A DNA stretch of 64,000 bases from Amphibalanus amphitrite (taxonomy: Eukaryota > Arthropoda > Thecostraca > Balanomorpha > Balanidae): contig NW_024881596.1 of the NCBI RefSeq assembly GCF_019059575.1, positions 972,039-1,036,038 on the forward strand, in the 5' to 3' direction. Positions within the stretch are counted from its first letter, which is position 1; each line of letters opens with the position of its first letter. The translations under genes were made by a program, and so were the position numbers. The notes beneath the pieces were generated by a model that saw only the letters and a program-made list of their open reading frames with translations, searched no databases and was not told where the DNA came from. Shown here one piece after another: positions 1-11,300 of the stretch.

Positions 1-1087
1 CCGGGCACGTCTCCGCTTACATGCTACCGTACCAAAAGTGGACGGTCCGACATTCCCTGCCGGCCGTGTCCGTAAGTTGCGGAGCGGCGCGTCCTTCGGC
101 TCGGCGGAGTGGCCGCTGTGCCGTCCGCAGCCGTATACCGGTTTGGGCCGGCAAACGATACAACATATTACTGAGGAATTCCGCGCAGACCGCGGACGGG
201 GAACAGGGAAGGAGCGGCCGCGACGTAAACCAAAAGACAACAAGCGTTTATGGTACGGTGAGGTCGAGGAAAACGGCGATGATTTATGATTGTTTAGGGA
301 TGATGGTAATAGGCGACAAAGGGAATATGAAGGAACAGGCATCTGATAGCAGGAAATGCACATTACATTTGCATAACTATACGGTGGATCACAAGTTGCA
401 TCCATCCATTAAAAGCATTCTTATCATAGTCATGTTCCTGTTTGTGACGAGCGAGTGAATGAATCAAAATAACGAGGTTCACTTACTACGATATATCAGG
501 AAATCGTCTTAAATCACTCGAATAACATTGATCAGACCACAGTATTGATTCAACGACGGCAGATCGACATGTTAGACAATATTCATACTCGACATGATAT
601 CAACAGGAAACTGGGTGGCATTCTTCCAGAATCGGGCTTCATCGGAGCCTCCATTGGGTCCGTTTCGGGTAAAAGTTCAGCTGCTAGCCTCTGTAAAATT
701 ACATTTGGGTCAATCTCACAAAAAAATATACCAAAGTCACTGATTCATCCGCCAAATTAAGCTGTATTGTGCGAGACTGTTACAAGTTCTGTGCCTGATA
801 ACTGGTACAGCCGAGCAGGGGAAGGGAGAGGGACTGGAGTGAGGTCGCTCTGCAGTGATTTATGAGACAATAAAACACTCGGCAACATACCGTCACTCGT
901 TACTGTGAACTAGCTCAATCACCAAACTGAGAACTGAGAAGTCTTGCGGGGAACACCAACGAATGTCAAGCTTGAGAAAAATAACAGAAGATATAAGAAG
1001 CATATGCGATAGATAATACTAGCAGACAAGCAATCAACAGCGTCCAATCTTTACTGGTGGAGGATTTTATTTTGTTTTCCTTCGCAG
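1..1087. other. No recognised gene
   Basis: I see no convincing coding region, RNA gene or transposon end here. Short open frames near the left edge have no splice-site support or recognisable motif. The last 25 bases before 1088 form a pyrimidine-rich tract ending in cag, which reads as a splice acceptor for the next entry. Confidence 0.5.
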
Positions 1088-1241
1088 CGACGACAGGACC
1101 AGCATTTGGAGCTTGTTAAAGAATATCTTTGACATCCGTTATTTAAACGTCTCCGTGACTGAGGGCGACTCGTTGAACTACACCGCCGACATGTTCAGCC
1201 CCTGGGTGGGCAACGACGTGGCGGCACATCCATCGTCTTAG
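1088..1241 (+). CDS. Possible terminal coding exon, unknown protein
   Basis: A strong acceptor-like tract (tttgttttccttcgcag) ends at 1087. The following 50 codons from 1089 are open to a TAG at 1239-1241. The predicted peptide begins DDRTSIWSLLKNIF and contains YTADMFSPWVG; its mix of hydrophobic and charged residues looks like real protein rather than low-complexity sequence. I do not recognise the family and see no domain. The same frame is open upstream to 1023, so splicing is not proven. If real, this would be the 3' exon of a gene whose other exons lie to the left of the window. It sits about 700 bases before a large hAT-like insertion. Confidence 0.25.
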
Positions 1242-1939
1242 AACATGTGTTTTTAGTGGAGAAGATTCCGCTGCGAGCACGTTGTCAATTTATCACGCGC
1301 ACTGCCGGCTGGCAGCTCTCACGCTGGCGGAACGGACGATACATCACAGGATCCATGGGGGCTTACGAGTTGCGACAACCCTGTCTCTTCCTGTACCAAC
1401 CAGTCGTCATCGTCATCGTCATCCTAACGCCGGCGGTACTGTCATAATTAACTACCATTGCCAGTACCACCGCCGTCGAGGTAAGTCCTAAAACAGTACC
1501 GCGATTTACAAAACAGTACAGATTCACATGCGAACCATGGGAGACATATCGAGCCCGTAAATGCAGCACTTCTGGACCAGTACTGAACTTTGACATCTGC
1601 GGTTTCTAAAAATCTAAACTGACGGAATCTGCGCAAGTTTGAATCTCCGGACGCTGAACATTGCCGCTGTCTATCAGCTGAGGGAAAAAGAAGTACCAGG
1701 AGACTATAGGATCACTCTGGAGACGGCGCACTGCTGGGGATTTCGTGCGTCAAACTTTGTCACCGACAGACTCAGGATCTTCGGTGTCACGGGAGACAAA
1801 GTTTCAGAACGAGTAATTCAGTTAGCTTCATTGCTGCTGTATTAGTTTGAGCTAGTTTCAACGAGTTCTTATTTATTCACCACGCCATCAATAGCGGTGA
1901 GCTAAGACGGCAGCGTCATCACTATCGTTCATCACCATG
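1242..1939. other. No recognised gene
   Basis: This stretch lies between the possible exon and the hAT-like element. A donor-like gtaagt occurs near 1480 and a 68-codon frame near 1639-1845, but neither is backed by a matching splice partner or motif. Confidence 0.4.
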
Positions 1940-3897
1940 CACTCAAGCAGGGGCGTAACTTTTTGGTTTTCGTTGGGGGGGCAACGCTGTCAGGGGCGCC
2001 TTTTTAAGGGCATGGGGGCGCCTCCCCGTGACTGTCTAGAAATAAGTCTTATTTCAGTTTACGGCAGCATTTTGTTTTTACCATAGCACGTTGTTTTTGT
2101 GCCGTCGTGTTTTGGCACGTTATGTTGCAGTTTTTTTTTTCTGAAATAGCGCGCCAAAAGCGCGGAATTATTTTGTAACCAAATACATTTTGAAAGCACT
2201 TTGGGGACCAGAGACCGGGGGCGGGTAGTGGAACTGGGGACCAGGGTAGTGACGCCTTATTAAACAACGCATATGGTAGTTCTTCTAAAGAAACGAGACG
2301 AACTGATGAATTGACAAAAAGAAAAGAAAAAACAACTGATAAAAAGGCGAGATTAAAGAAACAAATCTGTAGAACTTCACCCCACGCAGAAGCAAGGGAC
2401 GTTTTACGCCTCCCCTTCAGGGCTGGTAAAAAGTGCCGATTCGGTGATAATATCGGAGCCAAGCCAGTAGCTGTTCGTAGGGTTTAAAGAGCCAAAATTA
2501 GGCGTTTCAATGCAAATTTGCATGTGCAAGACAACTGGTAAGTTTGTTGAATATCTTCAGTTCATTTTCACATCAAATTTCAGCATATTAGATGCTGTAA
2601 CACAAATATTGATTTAGTAGCAGCATCTTAATTCACAATGAGATATTCTGCGCAATCTTTGTCTACATTTCCTTAAACAGCTGACAACCTATTCAAAATG
2701 GTTGTAAATGTTTACCGTGAACAGCGTCAGCATTCGTCAGTCGATGAGCCATCAGTCGATTTGAAGCTTTAACACTAGGGAGAATAGGGCTCCGTGGCTT
2801 TCATCAGTCGATGAGGAGCTAGTGTTGAGTGAACGGGGAGCCACTGACTCTTCTACTATTGGCGGCTCACTGTATTAACGACTAGTGTTAGAACACGAAT
2901 ACTGGTCTTTATTATAGTAAGGCCTCGTGCAAGGCTGCATCTCGTGCAGGTCGCGGTTCAGAGTGAAGTCTGCATATTTTTGTACATTTTTGGGTATACT
3001 TTTTGTTGTATGTCTTATTTATTTCTTGTATGTTCGTTGCGAGGTGAAGGTGCTCTTCTTCTCTCCAGTATGTACATACATCAGGGTAGCAATATCATTG
3101 GTCGCATAGATACTGCGTACTGGTATCTCAATCTGATTCTAATATGTTGATGTAGACATAAGCATGACTAGTTTTGATTTTTGATACATCACTGAAGCAG
3201 CTCATGATTTTAAAATGTATTTGCCCACCATCCTAGTATATTTATTGCATTAGTTACTAAATCTTTGCTTAATTATTGAATGTTTCTGTGTTTTTTCTAG
3301 TGTTAGACTCAAATTTGAAAATAAGATAGCCTATTTATGTAAGCCATCATATCTTTTCAGAAATTTTGTGACAGAAGTCAATGTTAGACTTATAATGCCT
3401 TTGGTGCTTGAGTTCCGAGCTCGATACAACATCAGCAGAGATATATCAAATGATGAAAAATATGACTGACCCTTTGCTAGTGAGGAAGATGATAACATTT
3501 CCTCTATTGGTAAGTCAAAATTATAATTTATATACCCTACCTTTCTGACTGTCATCAGCCAACTAAGACAAAATTAGGAAGTCATCTACATCCATTTTGT
3601 GTTTTTGAGGCGAGCTTATGTCCCACAATGAGGCTTTAACAGTGAGCTAAAAAAGCTGATGTTTAAACTGATGCCAAAGAGAACGTCTCCGCTGCTTTTT
3701 CCAACTCATTCTGTGAGGAGCCACTTTTCATCTAAGAAAATTTGGTCAGAGCCACCAAAACCATTTTTACCAGCCCTGCTCCCCTTTTAAGTTAAGAACA
3801 CACTTCATACTGCATCTTTTCCGCACGTGTTCTAGAAGCAAACCAGTGGCAAAAATTTGCCCTCATCGAAAAAATAAAAAAATTGCCCCCCCCCCCG

Positions 3898-5050
3898 CCC
3901 GCGCCGGGCCGGGGGGGGGGAGTGAACACCTCCAATGCGGTTTTTCGCAGATATCTCAAAACTCCGCGCCGCCGTTTTTGGCACACCTGTTCATGCATCT
4001 TTTTTTTACACATGTGCAAATTTCAGACCCAGAGCTCTCAAGGTCAGGTCACCAGGTCACGTCAAAAGACCTCACCTCAGAAAAAATTGCAATCCTCGTC
4101 ATAGCTACACCAACTGAACGATCGCCTTGAAACTTTCAGCGATTGATAAGAGTAACAGTATGTCTAAAATGTTTATCTCGGAATTTTGATATCAGTGACC
4201 TATGGTCAGGTCAATTTTGCGACCTCTCCATTATAAGTCAATGGGAGAAAATTGAAATGAGCCTTTTTTGGACGAATGGTATTTAGAACCCTCTCAAACA
4301 TCGTTTCATAGGTAAACATGATACACTGAATCGGAAAAAATGCACCTGTGACCCCTCTGTGTGCCCTTGAGGTCATCTCAGGTCATAGACGGTCACCACC
4401 AGTTTTTTGGCTGTAACTTTTGATAAAGGCGTGCTAGAGCGATGAAAACACTTCAGATGTATTCAACTCGACGATACGGATCGACTGATATGCAACATGA
4501 CCCTTTTCGGTCAGGTTATGACCTTGACCTGAGGTCAAATTTTAAAAATGACCTTTCAAGGTCAAAAAATAGTTCATTCGACGCGTCTCGACGAGAGGAA
4601 CATGATGCTGCCAAACGTAATGTCGTGGCACTCTTGAGTCAAAAGTTATTGCCTAAAAACAGTTTTCGTGAAAACTGCTATTTTACAGTTTTTGCCCTTT
4701 GGAGGCTAAACCGTTGACCTTAGGTCAAATCTGAGAACAATGGTCAGAAAGGTCTGTAAAAGGGCTATCGAATGCGCTTTTCCGCGGCGCTGTAGCTCTA
4801 TTGATCCCGAGTTAGCCGTTGCAGTTTCCAAAATTGTTGAAATGGCCTACATTTGACTTTTGATGACCTCAGGCGACCTGACCTTTGACCTGACCCAAAA
4901 AGTGACCGAAGTGTTTCCGTCATTATTTTTGACGCTCTTTCGAATGCTGCTTACTGCGTGTCGCTACGTGGCCCAGGAGCCGAGTTAGACCAGACACCCC
5001 CCTCACCGCCCGGCGCGGAAGTCGCGGAGCACCAGCCCGGCGCGGGTTAA
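3898..5050. mobile_element. TTAA (piggyBac-like) MITE, copy A1
   Basis: The right end is CCCGGCGCGGGTTAA at 5036-5050. The left end retains CCCGCGCCGGGCC but has lost the TTAA, being preceded by a C-run. The body is clearly homologous to copy A2 at 5809-6990: shared segments include the TGACCT/AGGTCA-rich blocks and the block with tataagtcaatgggag. The open frame at 4442-4717 recurs in A2 only because the DNA is repeated. There is no transposase, so movement would have depended on an enzyme supplied elsewhere. Confidence 0.65.
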
Positions 5051-5177
5051 TCCCAGGCTGAGAGCGTTCAAGCTTAGGTCACCCATATACCTCTGTATAC
5101 CGAGACATGCAGAAGTATGTGGCTCACCAGGTGATATCAAGTTATCACGAAATGATACAAATTACTCCTGCTTTGAT

Positions 5178-5588
5178 CTAGAGGTGTCAAAACGTGAAAA
5201 TTTTGGGAACCAGACTCGAACCAGACCCGGCTGGACATTTCTGGAACCAGTCGGACCCGGTCTAAGTTGGAATCGGAACCAGTTGGACCCGTTCCCCAAA
5301 AGTCAATTAATACAAACCGTTTGTAGAAATCATTAATTGCATCGTGTAAAACAGCCCTTTTCCCACTGATAATACTTATGAGCTACAGTGTGCAAAGGAA
5401 CATACATGAGCAAATGTTTTCTTTCCATTCACTTCATATTTTGCAATCATATGTAGTGTCCACTATGTATGGTTTATGGTAGGACCCGGTTGGACCCGCC
5501 AGAAAATTTCCAGGAACCGGTCCGGACCCATATGGGTCCAGACCGGTTCTTTTGACCGGGTCCTCGGGTCCACATTTTGCCACCCTTT
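5178..5588. mobile_element. Small hAT-like element rich in GGACCC motifs
   Basis: The left end (GAGGTGTCAAAACGTG) and the reverse complement of the right end (AAGGGTGGCAAAATGTGG) form an imperfect terminal inverted repeat of a type common in hAT elements. Subterminal DNA on both sides is packed with GGACCCG or its complement and with GGAACC. I could not find a convincing 8-bp target duplication, so the borders are approximate. Confidence 0.45.
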
Positions 5589-5619
5589 GAACAAAAAAGA
5601 TGATGTAGGATACCAGTAT

Positions 5620-5800
5620 AGTCAGAGGAGCGCTAACATTGCAATTGGCTCGATGGGTGCTATGAACCGTTGGGACGCTACGCCAAGCAAGAGTGGCGTT
5701 TTAACAGCAGGGATACCATAACACACAAGGCCCTGTGGGACGATTAGGTACATTGACTCAAGGGGCGCCCTTTAGAATCGGTGCGACACCGTGCAGAGGG
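5620..5800. repeat. Segment repeated again near 7220-7450
   Basis: Both stretches contain in the same order: cagaggagcgc, a GGCTCGA-like stretch, tgaaccgttg, gccgttttagcagcaggga (ggcgttttaacagcaggga here), cataacacac and gactcaagg. The right copy has diverged and gained a C-run. The pair flanks TTAA copy A2, so part of the hAT interior was duplicated before or around that insertion. Confidence 0.55.
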
Positions 5801-5808
5801 CGCCATTC

Positions 5809-6990
5809 TTAACCCGCGCCGTGCTGGGGGGGGGCGTTTTTACGCCCCCCCCTCAGGTTTTTCGCGAATATCTCAAAAACGGCGGCGCGCAGCGCCGCCG
5901 TTTTTGGTACACGTGTTCCTACATCATTTCCGCACATGTTGTGAAAATTTCAGACCTAGGCCGTTCAAGGTCAGGTCACCAGGTCACGTCAAGTGACCTT
6001 ACCTCAGAAAAAGTTCAAAGGCTCGCTATAGCTACACCGACTGAACGATCACTTTGAAACTTTCAGCGATTGATATGAGTAACAGTATGTATAAAATGTA
6101 TATCTCGGATTTTTGATATCTGTGACCTAAGGTCAGGTCAATTTTGCGACCTCTCCATTATAAGTCAATGGGAGAAAATTGAAATGCGCCTCTTTTGGAC
6201 GAATATCGTTCAAAACGCTCTCAAACATCGGTTCATAGGTAAACATGACACACTGAATAAGAAAAATGCACCAGTGACCCCTCTGTGTGCCCCTGAGGTC
6301 ATCTCAGGTCATGATTGGTCGCCAGCAGTTTTTTGGCTATAACTTTTGATAGAGACGTGCTAGAGCGGTGAAAACACGTCAGATGTGTTCAGCTCGACGA
6401 TACGGATCGACTGATATGCAACATGACCCTTTTCGGTCAGGTCATGACCTTGACCTGAGGTCAAATTTTCAAAATGACCTTTCAAGGTCAACGAATAGTT
6501 CATTCGACGCGTCTCGACGAGAGGAACACGATGCTGGCAAAAGTAATGTCATGGCGCTTATGAGTCAAAAGTTATTGACGAAAAAACGTTTTTCGTAAAA
6601 ACGGCTATTTTTGGAGTTTTTGCCCTCTGGAGGCTAAACCGTTGACCTGAGGTCAAATCTGAGAACATTACTCAGAAAGGTCTGTAAAAGGGCTATCGAA
6701 TGCGCTTTTCCGCGGCGCTGTAGCTCTATCGGTTCCCGAGATAGCCGTTGGCAGTTTCCAAAATGTTGAAATAGTCAACATTTTACCTTTGGTGACCTCT
6801 GGTGACCTGACCTTTGACCTGACCCAAAAAATGACCGAAGTGTTTTCGTCCTTATTTTTGACGCTCTTTCGATTGCCGCTTACCGCGTGTCGCTACGTGG
6901 CCCAGGAGCCGAGTTAGACGGGGGGGGCGTGAAAACGCCCCCCCCCAGCACTCGGCGGAAAGTTCAGGCCACCAGCACGGCGCGGGTTAA
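5809..6990. mobile_element. TTAA (piggyBac-like) MITE, copy A2
   Basis: It starts TTAACCCGCGCCGTGCTGG and ends with the exact reverse complement, a 19-bp inverted repeat including the TTAA that doubles as target duplication. TTAA followed by CCC is typical of piggyBac-type ends. Just inside each terminus is a G-run/C-run hairpin (5826-5852 and 6920-6946). The 1182-bp body has no transposase and holds many AGGTCA/TGACCT half-sites. It lies nested within the 1948-8385 element. Confidence 0.8.
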
Positions 6991-7129
6991 CCACATCAAT
7001 TTTAATACTCACTGCAGATGGCCTCCAAACTGTCTCGAGGGGTGCCTTCAGGAACCGATGGAACAGCCACCGAAATAGGGGCGCCGCTCTAGCTGCAGTG
7101 ATGAAATAAGGTATTGACCGCATTGACCA

Positions 7130-8300
7130 GAGGAGCGCTTCATGTGGCTAAAGGGGCGCGTTGGTAAACTGGTGGGGCGCCACCCCATGCCCAGCGAGGG
7201 GCGTCGTACTTAGCAAGGAAATTATGTAAGTCAGAGGAGCGCGAACTTCGGCTCGAGGGGCGCTTGTATGAACCGTTGAGGCGCTAACCTAGCTAAGTGT
7301 GCCGTTTTAGCAGCAGGGATGCCATAACACACTATAGCGTGCTATGGTATCTAGGCCCTCTAGCCTCCCCCCCCCCCTCCCCGAGGAGCGATGATTATGA
7401 CTCAAGGAGCGCCCTTAAGAATTGGTAGGCCACATACATTTCATTACTCAGTGCAGAGGGGCGCCAAAACGGGCACGAGGGGCGCCTTCAGGAGCCAATG
7501 GGGCAGTCTACGGACTGGGGGCGCTGTTCTAGCAACAATGATGATAAGGTATTGGCCAGAGGGGCGCTTCATCCACCTGAAGGGTCACATTGATAAACGG
7601 ATGGGGCGCCGTTCTGCATGCGGGGGCATTAGTTATTAGCAAAACAGATGACATAAGACGTGCGTGTTGTCAGAGGGGCACCACTTTGGCTCGAGGGGCG
7701 CTTTTTAACCAATGGGGCACGCTATTTAGCTAAGTTTTTACTTGCCGCAAGCGGTGCACCATCCCTGAGGAACGTTACACAAACGACTGACGACTCTCTC
7801 GACATGGGCATCAGAGGTGCCCCTGTAGACCTCACAGGCGTCTCTAATTCCCATTGAGGCGCCCCTTTGGGCTTCAACTGGAGCTCCTCTTTCTATGGGC
7901 CTCGGAGGCGCCCCCATTTGGCATGCAGTCTCCCCTGTTTCGTATTGGGGCGCCATTATGGCCTTAATGGGCGCCCCTTTTTCATGTGGGCGCCCCCTAT
8001 ACTATAGACCTCAGAGGCACCCCGAAGGGCCTCAGAGACCAATAAGGTGCCCCTCTTTCGCATGCAGGCGCCCCTGTGGCCATCTCAGGCGCCCGTGTTT
8101 TGCATTGAGGCGCCCCTGAGGACTTCATGGGCGCCCCTCTTTCGCATGCAGGCGCCCCCACGGCCTCAGAGGTTCCCCTCTCACGCATCCCATTTCCATA
8201 TTAGGCGATGGCGCCCCCTTGAAAGATGGCGCACGCGCTCCTATGACGCCGCTGGCCCGTGAGAGCGCCTTTCGGGCCTGGGGGCGCCCACCAAGGTTGG
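7130..8300. repeat. Array of GGGGCGC motifs that switches strand
   Basis: The core GGGGCGC recurs every few tens of bases, for example near 7153, 7171, 7256, 7478, 7561, 7603 and 7693. From about 7858 to 8215 it appears instead as GCGCCCC, for example near 7858, 7969, 8067, 8110, 8130, 8151 and 8210. The spacers vary. The array lies just inside the right terminus of the hAT-like element, where transposase-binding repeats are often found. Several short open frames here are by-products of the repetition. Confidence 0.7.
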
Positions 8301-8393
8301 GGGGGCAAACGGAATGTTGGGGTGGCAAAATTTCAAGTTGGGGGGGGCACCTGCCTCCCCAAAAGTATACAAAGTTACGCCCCTGCACTCAAG

Positions 8394-11300
8394 CGATTTG
8401 TATAAAAGCGCATTCACGTGTAATGGGATAAATAAAAGACTATTTAAGAAAATACATGACAAGCGATCAAACGTTGTGTCGTTGGCTAGACGTAGAGTTG
8501 GGGCTAAGGTCAAAGAGGCATTCTTGAGGTCGACCGATCCACTTGGGACTTAAGAGTTTCAACTTTTCGAATCGGGAGGTCACCAGCGGAGTGTATGAAT
8601 CATTGGGTGATGCACTTTACCGGAAGACGCTGACCATGCGCTGTGGGCACCTTATAGACAGCAACTTCTGCTAATATCGGTAGCCGTGGTGCCATGTGTT
8701 GCCCCTCGATCATCTGGTAGCTGAATAGGAATGCAAAAGTCCTAACATTATTGAGGGCAGAATATGCCATCTTTAGAATGAATGGCACGTAGCAGCTGGC
8801 GGCAGGGCAGCCGTTTTGGAATTGAAGCGTTGCGATGTTGGAACCAATATATGTATGGCCTTGAGACAAATGCCATTGGGCGCCAAAGGGTAGCTGGGAA
8901 TGCTGTACGTTGGTTGAGCGTTGGTAAAGATTCGTTAGTTTTGATCGAAAGAAAGCTCTCCCAGAATAGACCGCTACCCTTAGTTGAATTTGTATGATCC
9001 AGGCATGCCATGCAGTACTAAACATACACGAATCATATCCATATGCGGAACGATATCATCCAATTCACGTCATCCATTAACAATCAGTTGCTGCTGAAAT
9101 TCAAACAAAAAATGGCCCGCCACAATGAAAATGCCAGTAGGCATACTGGACAAGACAATCACATCACTTTAAGGACAAATGATCTCTCGCCGGTCCAGAA
9201 TTGATGGCCATTAAAACATGTCACGGCATCATGCAAGTAGTCCATGGTATTTCACAAAAGGACGGCCAACATTCAATTCCAGTCGCAGCCCATGCCATTA
9301 GCGTGGCCCTCGATCTATTTCTCGGGCATGACAATAAAAAATGACAGACTTCGGACGTGAAGAGACAATATTATGGCGTCCATATGCAGAAACATTCGTA
9401 CCATGACAACCGCTGGTAGTCAAGACAACCGCTGGTAGTAAAGCATCACGTCCTAACCATTTTACTTCTGTGCAGCCCCAACACGACCTTCTTTTATTGC
9501 AACAGCTGTTTAACTCCTGTCTTGTATCTGGAAGCATCCAAGTCCTCCGAAGCATCAATCGCATTTTTCCGGCAGCACGTGCGGAAGTCGGAGGACACCC
9601 GAGCCTTCTGTGTCGTGCAGTTAGGTCACGACCTGCACAGGGCACGGCACAGTCGACCCTTTTCGGGTAATGAGCGCACGGTCACCTGACTCTGCCAGCC
9701 GACTCACGTAGCATTGCATGCCGGCCACGGGGCCGAACGCAGCGCCAATGACCCGTAAAACCATGGAACCATCGCCCCGGCCGATGAGATGGCAACATAC
9801 ATGCAAGCATTTCGCTGAATTGGATTGGAAGCGATAAACTAAGAGAAAATGCAACATGCCTCCAGCCGGCTGGAAACGATGTAATCCACCCAACAGTATT
9901 TTCATTAATTTACTCTGATGTCATGAATGGATGGGTTTCTGGGATTAAAACCATATCAGAATAAGCTCGTTTCCACTGTAGTCACCAGCGTATTGAAAAC
10001 CCGAAAATTATCCGTGTTTCATAGCTGCAAACTTCTGTTCCAAAGTTGTAGCTGCCTGTCCAAACGTCAAGGACCGTATTGTTATAATCTCATTGTCGAC
10101 TGAACATGTGATCCCCGTCAGAAACAAGGTCAAAGGAGCCATACGGCTGTTCACCTCAAACTTCCCTTCAACAGAGAGGCTACAGGCTATTATCTCACCA
10201 GCTTTTCCTCGAATCTCGATACATCTTTTTCGCCAGAAGATCCCCACGCCACATCACACACGCCACAGCAGAATAACTTTCCGCTTTTCTGCCCGACGTG
10301 ATTCGCTTTCACATGCATGTGACGCCTTACGACTGCTTTGGTGACCGCCAATCTTTATGCAGCCAGGGGGCCTCTCCTTCCCCGCAGCACCCTTAGGAAG
10401 CCGCCGGGAAGTATAGAGAGCTAATGCTTCCCAGCGCCTGCTGAATGCGAAGCAGGGTCGGCCCGACCACGCTCGGCCCGCCGACGGCCGCCAGCCAGAT
10501 TACCGCGCCGGGAGAACACTTAGCAGCCTTTTAGCGCCGATTGGCACGGCGAATGGTGAGGTCACAAGCTATGACCGATCGGTGTTCGAGGGGAGTGGAG
10601 AGAGTGGGAGGGATGGAGGTCAACACACAAGGATAACAGTGTGGTGTTTATTTCGCGAGGGTTCTCCACATCCACAAAGCATACTCGTAAGCTGAAGCGA
10701 GAACCTCGAGGAGGGCCCAGAGGACGTTTGATTGTCCCCATATTCTGGATCAGACAAAGTTGAAGAGCCCTCACCGCATAGGACGCAGGTCTCATCTTGC
10801 CGGCACACGGGTCTCACAGGTGCTCGTTCATGACACCACTCTACAGCGGTTCATACCGCGGGCCGACAGGGTCACTGTATTATTAATTGGCCACGCCGGG
10901 CCGGCCGGGCCGCTCCTCGGCGGGTTGCCGATCCCCTCCGCAGGGTCAGGAGGGTCAGACGCCGCCGGCTGATCTAATCATCTCTAATGTGATGATGTCA
11001 TGTGATTAGACCGGCCGCGACCGCAGAGAGGCGCAGTGTGCGCTGGAAACTCTGCCGCCCACGTGAAATGTCACAACTGTCCGCGCCTGTCTCTCCGTGA
11101 TCTGGAGCTGAGAATGTCGTGAAAAGAGAACTCTGATGTTTGCAGGCGGGAACCTGCAAGGTGGTGTACCGAGCGAACTAAATATAAACGGGCCATGAGA
11201 GCCTATTGCCCTCCCACTACACCCACTTTATTAATTATTTAATGCGGGCCGCGATATTTCAGGGTGTGGCGGGCGATTCGGAGCCCGTTCTCACCATCGT

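Larger units (their letters stand above)
1948..8385. mobile_element. Large non-autonomous hAT-like DNA transposon
   Basis: The left end reads CAGGGGCGTAACTTT and the right end is its exact reverse complement, giving a 15-bp terminal inverted repeat. An exact 8-bp duplication, CACTCAAG, flanks it at 1940-1947 and 8386-8393. An 8-bp duplication with CAGGG-type termini is the hAT signature. No transposase is visible in its 6438 bp. A lysine/arginine-rich frame without an ATG at roughly 2250-2490 is too weak to call. The interior carries two related TTAA elements (3898-5050, 5809-6990), a smaller GGACCC-rich element (5178-5588) and a dense GGGGCGC array near the right end. Two GGGGCGC copies also lie just inside the left end (about 1970-2020). 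It is therefore a passenger that has accumulated nested insertions. Confidence 0.85.

Noticed and set aside
8600-9025. 141-codon minus-strand frame
   Set aside because: No motif, no splice support, and another minus-strand frame overlaps it. I could not link it to any transposase. Left as unexplained.
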